A stretch of 59,314 nt of DNA, from positions 1-59,314 of IMG/VR virus record IMGVR_UViG_3300008267_000206; one strand, written 5' to 3'. The stretch is from a virus. The translations under genes were made by a program, and so were the position numbers. This document shows positions 15,705 through 23,273 of the stretch, in pieces (position 1 is the first letter of the stretch; every line of letters begins with the position of its first letter). The notes under the pieces are model-generated. The model searched no databases and was not told the origin of the DNA. It saw nothing but the letters and a program-made list of their open reading frames with translations.

Positions 15705-16623
15705 ATTTAACATATAATTTAATGAAAAGGTCTCCAACTCCATTAGTTTTAAATCCTTTGGATTTAACTCTTAATGGTTTTGAACTATCAAAATCTACAG
15801 GTAATTTAATTGACAAATTACCGTCAGGATGAGGTATTGTTATATTTTCTTTACCTAAATCATCTAAATTTAAAAAACAATTATAAATTAAATCATTTCC
15901 TTCTTTATCAAAGTCGGATTCTGAATAAAGATTAAACTTTACTATCAAGTTTCCATAAACGCCCTTTATAAAATCTCCTTTACCATTTAATTTGAACATT
16001 TGTCCGTTATCTATTCCGTGAGGTATTTTAATTTTAATTGTTTCCATATTAGTTTTAGTGCTCTCACCATTACAAGAATAACATTTGGTTTTAAATTTAA
16101 ATCCTTCACCTTTACAATCATTACAAGCGTGTCTTACAACCTGAGTAAAAAATCCTCCTCCCATTCTTCTTTCAAAGAATCCGTTACCTCCACAAGTAAT
16201 ACAAATATCTTTTTCACCGCCATTTCCATTACAAATATTACAAGATATTTTTCTACTAAATGTTATTTCTTTATCGATTGACTTATAAGATTCTACTATC
16301 CCAATATTAACCTCAACTATTTTATCTGGAACCACATTTCTTCTTTGTCCTGCAAAATGTTGATTAAAAAAGTCTTCAAATGGATTACTGAATCCCCCTC
16401 CTTGGTTATTAAAAAATGGATTATTTTTTCTATTATCGTATTCTCTTCTTTTGTTTTCGTCTCCAATATTTTCATAAGCCTCGCTAATTTTTTTAAAATA
16501 TTCTTCTGAACCTCCTTTATCGGGATGATGTTCTATTGCCTTTTTTCTATAAGCCCTTTTTATTTCATCTTGACTTGCGTTTTCAGAAACTCCAAGTATT
16601 TCATAAAAATTTTCACTTCCCAT
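15688..16623 (-). CDS. dnaJ: DnaJ (Hsp40) co-chaperone
   Basis: A 311-residue type I J-protein. The J domain is at residues 1-66 with HPDK at 33-36. A short Gly/Phe-rich part follows (NPFFNNQGGGFSNPFEDFF). The zinc-binding region at about 130-190 has four repeats: CNICNGNG, CITCGGNG, CNDCKGEG and CYSCNGES. The last repeat lacks the usual final Gly. The C-terminal substrate-binding domain is present but the protein is shorter than the typical 370 residues. No DnaK or GrpE is in this window, so it probably redirects host DnaK. It diverges from the 213-residue gene at 16657. Confidence 0.93.
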   Translation of the reverse strand: MGSENFYEILGVSENASQDEIKRAYRKKAIEHHPDKGGSEEYFKKISEAYENIGDENKRREYDNRKNNPFFNNQGGGFSNPFEDFFNQHFAGQRRNVVPDKIVEVNIGIVESYKSIDKEITFSRKISCNICNGNGGEKDICITCGGNGFFERRMGGGFFTQVVRHACNDCKGEGFKFKTKCYSCNGESTKTNMETIKIKIPHGIDNGQMFKLNGKGDFIKGVYGNLIVKFNLYSESDFDKEGNDLIYNCFLNLDDLGKENITIPHPDGNLSIKLPVDFDSSKPLRVKSKGFKTNGVGDLFIKLYVKFKRNP

Positions 16624-16656
16624 TTACTTATTTTAATATTTTTAAATTATTTGTTT

Positions 16657-17298
16657 ATGACACAAAATTATAGTGTAGTTTTATTTAAAAATAAAATAAA
16701 AAAGAAAATAATCAATAAATTTAAAACCGATAAGAAATGTTATAGTTTTTTTAAAACTTTAATTGATAAATCTAATTCAATTAAATTTGAAAGGAAATAC
16801 GAAAATGGGTATGAAGTAAATTATAACTTGTGTGTATTGGAACCTAAGAAAATTGTTTCAGATAAATTATATTATAAAGACGATTTTGGTAGACAAATAA
16901 AAGTCGAATTTGATGATGATGATTTTGTAATCACTAAAATTGAAAACTATAAGGTTGAAGAATTCATAATGGATTATAAAACCAAAAAGAAGCTTTCATT
17001 TGATTCGTTTTTTAAACGATTAAGTTCGATTAATGGTTTTAAATTAATATCTAAGTTGAACAATAAGATTGTTGTTCAAGTAGATGATGATTATAGATTA
17101 TACGTGTTAAAAAACGTTTTTGATTGTGATAGATTTGCCGATGTTTTATATAGAGAATCAATGTCTTTAGGTAGATCCGATTTTTTAATCGTTAAGGATT
17201 ATAATACAAATCAACGGAAATATCTTTACGACATTTTAGTTGATAAGGGGTTTTCTAAGACTTATCTTCAGAGGTTGTCAACAACTCATCTTCAATAA
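16657..17298 (+). CDS. Hypothetical protein, 213 aa
   Basis: An unrecognised basic protein starting MTQNYSVVLFKNKIKKKI. The frame is open farther upstream to 16525, but that part would be antisense to the start of dnaJ and reads as low-complexity hydrophobic sequence, so the ATG at 16657 in the divergent intergenic gap was chosen. The body mixes short basic and acidic stretches (VEFDDDDFVITKIENYKVEE) with no membrane helix. Its last 44 nt overlap the end of the gene at 17255-17506 tail to tail. Confidence 0.65.
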   Translation: MTQNYSVVLFKNKIKKKIINKFKTDKKCYSFFKTLIDKSNSIKFERKYENGYEVNYNLCVLEPKKIVSDKLYYKDDFGRQIKVEFDDDDFVITKIENYKVEEFIMDYKTKKKLSFDSFFKRLSSINGFKLISKLNNKIVVQVDDDYRLYVLKNVFDCDRFADVLYRESMSLGRSDFLIVKDYNTNQRKYLYDILVDKGFSKTYLQRLSTTHLQ

Positions 17299-17506
17299 AA
17301 ATTATTTCAACTCCTGACATATCTACGTTAAATCTTTTTATACTGGTATCATAATTTTCAAATTGTAGTTTAGCATTTTGAAAATCATTTTTATTTAATT
17401 CAAACACTATCATTTTTTTACCATCAGAATAAATTTTTTCTACTTGATCTGATAATATCGCTAATCGCTCTACTAAAACGCTAACACTTTTTTTATTCTT
17501 TGCCAT
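17255..17506 (-). CDS. Hypothetical protein, 83 aa
   Basis: A small protein (MAKNKKSVSVLVERLAILSD...) with a basic N-terminus, a helix and a likely beta-rich end. No family recognised. It overlaps the 62-residue gene upstream by 34 nt in another frame and the plus-strand 213-residue gene by 44 nt at its end. Confidence 0.55.
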   Translation of the reverse strand: MAKNKKSVSVLVERLAILSDQVEKIYSDGKKMIVFELNKNDFQNAKLQFENYDTSIKRFNVDMSGVEIIFIEDELLTTSEDKS

Positions 17507-17661
17507 AAAGTTAATTTTTTTGGTTTTTGTGGTAAAATATCTTCTTTTTTATATTTTTTAATTTCATTGATGAATTTATCTCTTTCATTTAAAATCCAAA
17601 CTTCATCTTTACTAATTTCATTTTTCAACCACTCCTGTGGTTCTAAGTTCTTCTTCTCCAT
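17473..17661 (-). CDS. Hypothetical protein, 62 aa
   Basis: A short charged protein ending in a basic amphipathic stretch (KKLTLWQRIKKVLAF) that could bind membrane or nucleic acid. No family recognised. It overlaps both neighbours (34 nt and 44 nt), typical of tightly packed phage genes, which makes its coding status slightly less certain. Confidence 0.5.
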   Translation of the reverse strand: MEKKNLEPQEWLKNEISKDEVWILNERDKFINEIKKYKKEDILPQKPKKLTLWQRIKKVLAF

Positions 17662-18046
17662 CTTCTAACTCAATTTTTTTGGCTTTGACATCAAATTTCA
17701 AGGTTTGTAAATTTTTTAGTGTTTGTTTTTCAAATAATCCTTTAAGTTCTTCAACTTTTTCATTAAAAAGTCTTTCTTTTTGTTCTCTCTCTAAGTTATA
17801 ACTAATCACATTTTTAATGTTTTTAGATGTTAGTTCAACTTCATCTTCAGAAATTTCTGACACAAAGGATATCAATCTCTCATCAGGGTTTTGAGATTGG
17901 TGTTCCATTACCTTATCTTCTTGGACGAACTTTTTAGGTAATTTCCAATTTTTGGGGAAACTAACATCAAAACTCAAGTGTGTTTTTATTTTTCTTACCG
18001 ATTGTAAATAAGGTAGCAATGCGGAAAACTCTTTATATAGACTCAT
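17618..18046 (-). CDS. Hypothetical protein, 142 aa
   Basis: A soluble protein: a probable globular N-terminus with PYLQSVRKIKTHLSFDVSFP and WKLPKKFV, then a charged helical half (about 75-125) with coiled-coil character (EREQKERLFNEKVEELKGLF). No family recognised. It begins 2 nt after the stop of the small membrane-protein gene and is part of the operon beginning with the Hc1-like gene. Confidence 0.6.
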   Translation of the reverse strand: MSLYKEFSALLPYLQSVRKIKTHLSFDVSFPKNWKLPKKFVQEDKVMEHQSQNPDERLISFVSEISEDEVELTSKNIKNVISYNLEREQKERLFNEKVEELKGLFEKQTLKNLQTLKFDVKAKKIELEDGEEELRTTGVVEK

Positions 18047-18047
18047 T

Positions 18048-18236
18048 TTATTTTGATAAAATATATGTTAAAAAATAGGATGTTGATAGTCCTATTAAAA
18101 GTAGTTCCTTACTACTGATTACCATTTTTTGTGGCGGATTTTGTAATAAGGAACTAATAAATTTAAAAACCATTCTCAAAATAATCAACGTTGAGAATAT
18201 AAATATAAATAAAAATATTTGGTTATAATTTATCAT
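18048..18236 (-). CDS. Small two-helix membrane protein, 62 aa
   Basis: Two hydrophobic segments can be seen (IFLFIFIFSTLIILRMVFKF and LLLIGLSTSYFLTYIL) separated by a polar loop. No family is recognised. The ATG directly follows the TAA of the Hc1-like gene (TAAATG), so the two are translationally linked. Confidence 0.6.
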   Translation of the reverse strand: MINYNQIFLFIFIFSTLIILRMVFKFISSLLQNPPQKMVISSKELLLIGLSTSYFLTYILSK

Positions 18237-18413
18237 TTATTTTTCGGTTTTTCTATGTTCCAAAATTTCTTTTCTAAGTCCTTGTAATAAATCTTTTAGA
18301 TCTTGGCAAGTTTTTCTCGCTCTAGTTCCAGCACTTTTATTACCATTAAAAAATTTTGTGGCGTCAACAGATAATTCTTCTGTTAATGTTTTGATTTTTT
18401 CTAGTGTTTCCAT
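18237..18413 (-). CDS. Hc1-type histone H1-like DNA-binding protein
   Basis: A 58-residue protein matching the Hc1/Bacteroidota histone H1-like family. A helix (METLEKIKTLTEELSVDATK) is followed by GNKSAGTRARKTCQDLKDLL, the family's nearly invariant Asn-Lys-x-Ala-Gly-Thr-Arg-Ala-Arg-Lys core, then GLRKEILEHRK. Bacteroidota chromosomal homologues have the same length and layout. Such proteins bind DNA without strong sequence preference. In a phage it could compact the genome, displace host nucleoid proteins or modulate transcription. The next gene starts on the base after its stop. No promoter was placed in the 58-nt gap to 18472. Confidence 0.85.
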   Translation of the reverse strand: METLEKIKTLTEELSVDATKFFNGNKSAGTRARKTCQDLKDLLQGLRKEILEHRKTEK

Positions 18414-18471
18414 TTTAAATTAATCTTAGTTTATTTATGTAATTATAATATAGTATCTATTTTTTTTAATG

Positions 18472-18942
18472 TCAACATTTACTCATACTTTTATCCAAAC
18501 ATTTATATATAACCAATATCATATCTAAGTCGGATTTGGTAAAAGGTTTGTTTAAATCGAAAATATCGTTAAAAAAATTGGATACAGATTTCTTAACTAT
18601 TTCGTCTTTTTGGTTATAAAAAACATCTTCAAAAAATTGTTTAAAGTATTCATAATGATCACCTTTTTTATTAAATTGAATTTTTTCTTTTTTAAAGTTA
18701 GAAATTACCTTATTCCAGCACCAATCGAAATGTCTTTCATTATCTTCTTTAGATAAGTTTATTTTAGTTTCGTTAGTTTTTAATTCGTCCCCTAAATATG
18801 TATCTATAATTGTAATATTTAAAGAATGGGAAAAATCTGAGAAGAGTTCTAACTTTTCAGGTATTATATTATTAACCCTGAACCATATATCGACATCTTC
18901 AGGGTTTAGTGGTTTTGTTACGTAATTAAAAAAATTCTCCAT
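18472..18942 (-). CDS. Hypothetical protein, 156 aa, start inside terminator
   Basis: An unrecognised acidic protein (PLNPEDVDIWFRVNNIIPEK near the N-terminus, then an aromatic-rich middle HFDWCWNKVISNFKKE). No alternative Met precedes the well-formed N-terminal region, so the start at 18942 seems right. That ATG and the next codons (ATGGAGAATTTTTTT) form the 3' arm and T-tract of a strong terminator-like hairpin for the upstream gene. Translation would therefore depend on read-through or on melting of the hairpin. Confidence 0.6.
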   Translation of the reverse strand: MENFFNYVTKPLNPEDVDIWFRVNNIIPEKLELFSDFSHSLNITIIDTYLGDELKTNETKINLSKEDNERHFDWCWNKVISNFKKEKIQFNKKGDHYEYFKQFFEDVFYNQKDEIVKKSVSNFFNDIFDLNKPFTKSDLDMILVIYKCLDKSMSKC

Positions 18943-18962
18943 AAGAATTGTCTTATGGAGAA
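18928..18962 (-). terminator. Terminator containing the next gene's start codon
   Basis: On the minus strand TTCTCCATAAG-ACAATT-CTTATGGAGAA forms a perfect 11-bp stem followed by seven T. It lies 29 nt behind the stop of the 578-residue gene. The ATG of the 156-residue gene (18940-18942) is within the 3' arm. Confidence 0.8.
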
Positions 18963-18990
18963 AATATAAAGTAGTTTTTTAAAATGTATA

Positions 18991-20727
18991 TTATTGAGTC
19001 TTTCTGTCGTATGAAATTAATCCTTTCATTCTTTCAAATTCTTCATTCAACATTTTTTCTTTTTTTGTTGTTGATTCTAGCTTAATATCTAATCCATTAC
19101 CAGAGCTATCTCCGGCACCATCGGTGATTGGTTGTTTTGATTTTCTATATGCCGCTTGTTTAACTTTCGCCAATTTATTTTCTTTACGTTTTTTATTCAT
19201 TTTTTTATTAACTTCAGTTTCTTCCGCATTTGCCCATTTTGGATTGTTACCTGTTTTAGATGAACCTTCAATAGTGTCCGTCATCCATTCTTCTTCCGGA
19301 TGGATTTCATCATAATTTAAATTTTCCATACCAGGACTCATATAAGTATCAATAAATTCCTGTCCGTCATCAGACATATTATATTTTTTAGCGTCTTTCA
19401 TTTTACCTAACTCACCATTACCTTTTGGAAAATGTTTAGGGTTTTCTGAATATTCTCCTTTAGAACCATCTTTTAAATAATCTTTCATTTTTTTTGCGAC
19501 AGATTTAATATAATCTTCGTTTTCTTTTCCCGATCCTTTATGAGCTTTATTATAAACATCAAGACCTTTAACTTTACCCATAGATTTTAATTTTCTATCT
19601 TCTAATACAATATTCTCAATTAAATCTATAATTTCTTCTTCGGTTAATCTAACAGATTCTTTAACGTCATACTTTTTTCCATCAACTTCAAACTCATCAT
19701 CACCTCTTTTTTTAGCGTTAACTAACGCACCTGTAAAAGCGTTACCTTCCTCAACCTCCTCATCAGTTTCGTGTTTTTTATTTTTTCTTAACATTTTAAA
19801 ATCTTCTGAGTCTATTCTATTATTTTTATTTCTGTCAAGTTTTCTTTGATTTCCGTGTAATTTTTCTGTCATTTCTCCAGACTTTTTACGATTGGCGTAG
19901 CTAGAGCAAGATGGTCTATCGGCAAGTTCCTCCGGAGATAATTTTTCACACATATCTTTTTGTGCTGATTCATCTTTAAATGAATAACCTTCATCTCCTT
20001 CAACATAATCAAATTCATTATCTATATTATCAACTTCAATTTCATTGAGTTTCTCATTCATTTTCCATCCACACTCCGAACATTCGCTTTCCATAACTCC
20101 TTTAGCTCCACATTGTTCACAAGTTTCTCCTTTACCTTCAGTAAACTCATCTTGTAAATCATCCCCTTGTTCCTCTTCACTATTTCTTCTTTTTAAAGCT
20201 TTAAGAAGCGCGTCCATCATTTCATCACTAACATATTTTTCAGGAGTAATTCCTGATCTTTTATGAGTAATATCACTATAATCTACTTTACCTAATGGTA
20301 TATTACGTTTAAATTCTCTACGATCATAATCTTTACCCATCCTAAAATCTTTCATTGATTCATCATCAAAACCTTCTTCAAGTTGTTCTTCTTCCTCCTC
20401 TTCATAATCTTCATCCCCCTCATATCCCGAAAACTCGTCAGAATCTCCTTCAGTATCACCATATTCAAGTTCAAATTCATCGTCAGATTTTTCATCACCT
20501 TTTCTTTTTTGAGCCAAAAAAGTTCTCAATTCGTCATCATTTAATTTTCCAATAAACTCTAATTGTTCTGGAGTCATTTCACCAAAAATATCGTGTTCAT
20601 CTTCCATTCCCCCTAATTCTTGTAGGTTTTGAATTTTTGATACTAAATTATCAGCTTTCTCTTCAAGAGTTTCTTTAAGAATTTTTGAAGTTAATTTATC
20701 AATTGATTTGTTACTTAATTTTTTCAT
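18991..20727 (-). CDS. Acidic probable virion protein with Cys4 and EF-hand-like motifs
   Basis: A 578-residue, highly charged, mostly disordered protein. The N-terminus (MKKLSNKSIDKLTSKILKET) is a basic amphipathic helix. An acidic tract follows (about 85-120). Near residue 208 lies a likely zinc ribbon, CEQCG...CSECG. Near 297, DRNKNNRIDSED fits the 12-residue EF-hand loop, with oxygen ligands at positions 1, 3, 5 and 12 and Ile at 8. RLTEEEIIDLIENIV (about 355) resembles the N-terminal helices of neighbouring proteins. Function is unknown; an internal head or scaffold-like role is inferred from composition and context. Confidence 0.55.
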   Translation of the reverse strand: MKKLSNKSIDKLTSKILKETLEEKADNLVSKIQNLQELGGMEDEHDIFGEMTPEQLEFIGKLNDDELRTFLAQKRKGDEKSDDEFELEYGDTEGDSDEFSGYEGDEDYEEEEEEQLEEGFDDESMKDFRMGKDYDRREFKRNIPLGKVDYSDITHKRSGITPEKYVSDEMMDALLKALKRRNSEEEQGDDLQDEFTEGKGETCEQCGAKGVMESECSECGWKMNEKLNEIEVDNIDNEFDYVEGDEGYSFKDESAQKDMCEKLSPEELADRPSCSSYANRKKSGEMTEKLHGNQRKLDRNKNNRIDSEDFKMLRKNKKHETDEEVEEGNAFTGALVNAKKRGDDEFEVDGKKYDVKESVRLTEEEIIDLIENIVLEDRKLKSMGKVKGLDVYNKAHKGSGKENEDYIKSVAKKMKDYLKDGSKGEYSENPKHFPKGNGELGKMKDAKKYNMSDDGQEFIDTYMSPGMENLNYDEIHPEEEWMTDTIEGSSKTGNNPKWANAEETEVNKKMNKKRKENKLAKVKQAAYRKSKQPITDGAGDSSGNGLDIKLESTTKKEKMLNEEFERMKGLISYDRKTQ

Positions 20728-20741
20728 ATCAGTATTTTTTA

Positions 20742-20751
20742 TTATAAATAT
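20742..20751 (-). promoter_or_regulatory. ATATTTATAA motif upstream of 578-aa gene
   Basis: A minus-strand copy 14 nt before the ATG at 20727, in the 25-nt gap behind the 416-residue gene. Confidence 0.5.
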
Positions 20752-20752
20752 C

Positions 20753-22003
20753 TTATTTTTTATAAATGGTTTTATTTATTTTTGAGATTAAGATTTTCTT
20801 TATTAAACTCTCACTAATTTGTTTTTCTTTACTTATTTTAGAAATAACTTCTTTAACTTTTTCGTTTTCAAAAATTTTAAGAGCATTTATATCTCCTTGA
20901 TTACAATAAGGAAATTTTTTACATTTTTCTTTTACTTTAACAAACTTTCCTCCCGGTATTTGTTTTCTATTCTTAACATTTTCTTCTACCTCTTCCTTAC
21001 CTCTATTTAATTCCTTTTCTTTATTTTTTATCTTATTTTCAATTTTTTCTTTTAGTGTTTTTGGAATATACCCGTCAAATTTTTTCTGAAATAATTGCCA
21101 AAAATTAACCATAGTTTTAACTTGAGTTAATTTATTTACACTATCTATAACATCTATAAGTTTTAAATATTCACTATCCCTCAAGTTATAAATTTCATCT
21201 TCTGTCATATCATCCATATCTTTTTTTGTATTTTCAGATACAAATTTTCCGCCAGGAATTAATGTTTTTTTATGTGATTTACCGGAACCTTTTAGATTAT
21301 TTCCTCTCATTTTAACATCTTCAAACCCAGGAGCATCATACGCTCCGACAGAAGAGCTTGACGTTGCTTCTTTAGTTTCAATTTTTTTTAATTTAGTATA
21401 ATAATTAGGGTCTTCGTATAGATGATCCATAGCAATTTCTTTAGCTTTTTGTTTGTTATCGGTATGTTCCATCTCAACTTTAATGCCTTTGTTAAGTTCT
21501 TTTTTAAGTGTATCAATCATATTATCAATATGATAGTAACTCTTTTTGTCGTGTTTTTTGGCAATATCTCTAAGAGTCATTTCATCAGATTTACCACCCT
21601 TTAATTTTTCTTCAGAAACACTTTTTTTCTTACCTTCACAATGCGCCCTTTGGGAAAAACCTTTTGGGTTATTGCAATCGATACTATCTTTATATTTTTT
21701 AGACCACTTTTCTTCCATTTCTTTTTTAGTTTCCGAGAATAGAGGTTGAGTATATCCTCCAGCACTTACCGCTCCTGTAGATTCTTTAGATTCTGATTTA
21801 CCCGCAGAAAATAATTTTCCAATCGGTAACTTCATTTTTTTATTATTTATAACTTCTTCTTCGGATAAACCCTTAATCATATCTTGTATCGCAGTTTCTT
21901 TATTAATACTTGGGGGTATATCGCTAGTTACTCTACCTACAATACTTGAAAATTGGTCTTTTATTTTTTCAATATTTTCCTTTGTTTCTTTTTTACTTTT
22001 CAT
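20753..22003 (-). CDS. Lys-rich probable virion protein with DUF5872/DUF5661-like motifs
   Basis: A 416-residue basic protein built of short modules. SIDCNNPKGFSQRAHCEGKK (about 110-129) matches the Cys-Asn-Pro-Lys-Gly-Phe-Ser-Gln-x-Ala-His-Cys motif I associate with DUF5872. KVEMEHTDNKQKAKEIAMDH followed by LYEDPNYYTKL (about 175-206) matches DUF5661. Two related Gly/Ser segments (GAVSAGGYTQPLF and SSSVGAYDAPGF) and two IPGGKFV segments show internal duplication. It ends with a basic helix (LIKKILISKINKTIYKK). No enzyme activity can be inferred; virion association is likely. It overlaps the nuclease gene by one base. Confidence 0.6.
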   Translation of the reverse strand: MKSKKETKENIEKIKDQFSSIVGRVTSDIPPSINKETAIQDMIKGLSEEEVINNKKMKLPIGKLFSAGKSESKESTGAVSAGGYTQPLFSETKKEMEEKWSKKYKDSIDCNNPKGFSQRAHCEGKKKSVSEEKLKGGKSDEMTLRDIAKKHDKKSYYHIDNMIDTLKKELNKGIKVEMEHTDNKQKAKEIAMDHLYEDPNYYTKLKKIETKEATSSSSVGAYDAPGFEDVKMRGNNLKGSGKSHKKTLIPGGKFVSENTKKDMDDMTEDEIYNLRDSEYLKLIDVIDSVNKLTQVKTMVNFWQLFQKKFDGYIPKTLKEKIENKIKNKEKELNRGKEEVEENVKNRKQIPGGKFVKVKEKCKKFPYCNQGDINALKIFENEKVKEVISKISKEKQISESLIKKILISKINKTIYKK

Positions 22004-22647
22004 TATTGTTTAAAAATTAAATCATTTTTATTTAGTTTTAATACTTCATTTAATTCCTTAATTGAAGTTTTAATCACTTCTCCATTAATATTTGATCCTA
22101 TCCAAACATAGGTTAATTTCTTCTGTTTTATCACTAAAATTTTATAAAATGATGTGGGTATTTTTGCTCGACTTTTATTTAAATAAACTTTATTACTATT
22201 ATCATATACAACCCCAGTTATAATTGTTACGTCAGTTCTATATTTCAATATAGAATCTTCGACCGATTTTTCCAATCTTGCCCATTTACCTCTATTAAAC
22301 CCCGCAAGTTGTGGTGCCTGATTATAAAAACTAAATGAATGATAATTAACTTTATTATCGTATGAAGTAATATGAGATGGGGTTAAATGTCCTAAGTCAT
22401 AACCTGAATATTCATAAGGTTTTTTAGAATAAACCCCTTTTATTTCTGAATGCCATTTATTATCTCTTTCAGAATCCAACTTTAAAAAATCAGAAAATTT
22501 TAATTCTTGTTTACTAATAAAACTATTATTATCAGAATCTAAATAAAAATTTAATACATCATTTTTAATTTGAGTTTTAGGTTCATTAAAATATATTTGT
22601 CCAAAAATTAAAAAAGGTGCGAAAAATAATAAAAAAAATAATTTCAT
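22003..22647 (-). CDS. Exported NucA-type DNA/RNA non-specific endonuclease
   Basis: A 214-residue beta-beta-alpha-metal nuclease. A signal peptide MKLFFLLFFAPFLIFG is present. SGYDLGHLTPS (81-91) corresponds to the catalytic DRGH motif, with Leu for Arg and His87 as the likely general base. FYNQAPQLAGFNRGKWARLE (107-126) carries the metal-binding Asn109 and the conserved Trp/Glu helix. DSDNNSFISKQE (37-48) also fits an EF-hand loop. The family cleaves DNA and RNA without sequence preference using Mg2+. The signal peptide places it outside the cytoplasm; degrading DNA released on lysis or surplus extracellular DNA is an inference. It lies in a probable lysis cluster. Confidence 0.85.
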   Translation of the reverse strand: MKLFFLLFFAPFLIFGQIYFNEPKTQIKNDVLNFYLDSDNNSFISKQELKFSDFLKLDSERDNKWHSEIKGVYSKKPYEYSGYDLGHLTPSHITSYDNKVNYHSFSFYNQAPQLAGFNRGKWARLEKSVEDSILKYRTDVTIITGVVYDNSNKVYLNKSRAKIPTSFYKILVIKQKKLTYVWIGSNINGEVIKTSIKELNEVLKLNKNDLIFKQ

Positions 22648-23273
22648 TTTTTAAATTTTATTCTCCAAAGCATTGTGCCTTGTATTGTTAATGTTCTTGA
22701 ATTATTAATACCCAAAGATAGTCCATAGACCTTGTCTTTTTTTGTTTTAATGTTAAGGGTTGGCCCAATAAAATTTACTAGGTTTACCTTATCAACCCCC
22801 ATAGTTCCCCCCCCATAAAACTCTGTTTCTTTTGTTGGTTCAACTACTATAGTATCAAATATTTTAATTTTATTAACATTTGGTATAAAACTTCTACCTT
22901 TTATCTTATTTTTAGATATCGTATCCGTTACGGTAATATACCCTAAACTATCTTTTAATTTTAAAGTATCTTTATATATTGTCATAGCAAAATAATTTTT
23001 TAGAATTTCAAAAGTATCCACAATTTTTGGAGTCTCCACAAAAATTATTGAATCAACGTAGATAGTTTCACCTTTTTTATAAACCGTATCTATTACGGGT
23101 TCATAGATAGTGTCTGTGGTGTGTTTTAACACTATATGTTCTTTACCGTTGATTTTTATTGTATTTTTTGAACCCTCTATAACTTTGTTATTACACATCC
23201 TCATAAATAAAATAACTAAAGTTAAAATTATTATTACCAAAAATTTAAAATCTATTTTACTTAAAAATTTCAT
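22644..23273 (-). CDS. Membrane-anchored beta-rich protein (spanin-like candidate)
   Basis: A 209-residue protein with one N-terminal membrane helix (FLVIIILTLVILFMRMC, about 11-27). A long beta-rich periplasmic part follows with repeated Thr/Val-rich strands (IDTVYKKGETIYVDSIIFVE). The Gly-rich end reads FYGGGTMGVDKVNLVNFIGP and GLSLGINNSRTLTIQG. It overlaps the nuclease gene by 4 nt and follows the 210-residue gene by one base. The topology and position between nuclease and amidase would suit an envelope-spanning lysis protein, but no family was recognised. Confidence 0.5.
   Translation of the reverse strand: MKFLSKIDFKFLVIIILTLVILFMRMCNNKVIEGSKNTIKINGKEHIVLKHTTDTIYEPVIDTVYKKGETIYVDSIIFVETPKIVDTFEILKNYFAMTIYKDTLKLKDSLGYITVTDTISKNKIKGRSFIPNVNKIKIFDTIVVEPTKETEFYGGGTMGVDKVNLVNFIGPTLNIKTKKDKVYGLSLGINNSRTLTIQGTMLWRIKFKK

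Noticed and set aside
16525-16656. Upstream extension of the 213-aa plus-strand gene
   Set aside because: The extension is antisense to the start of dnaJ and gives a low-complexity hydrophobic peptide; the ATG at 16657 is in the divergent intergenic gap.
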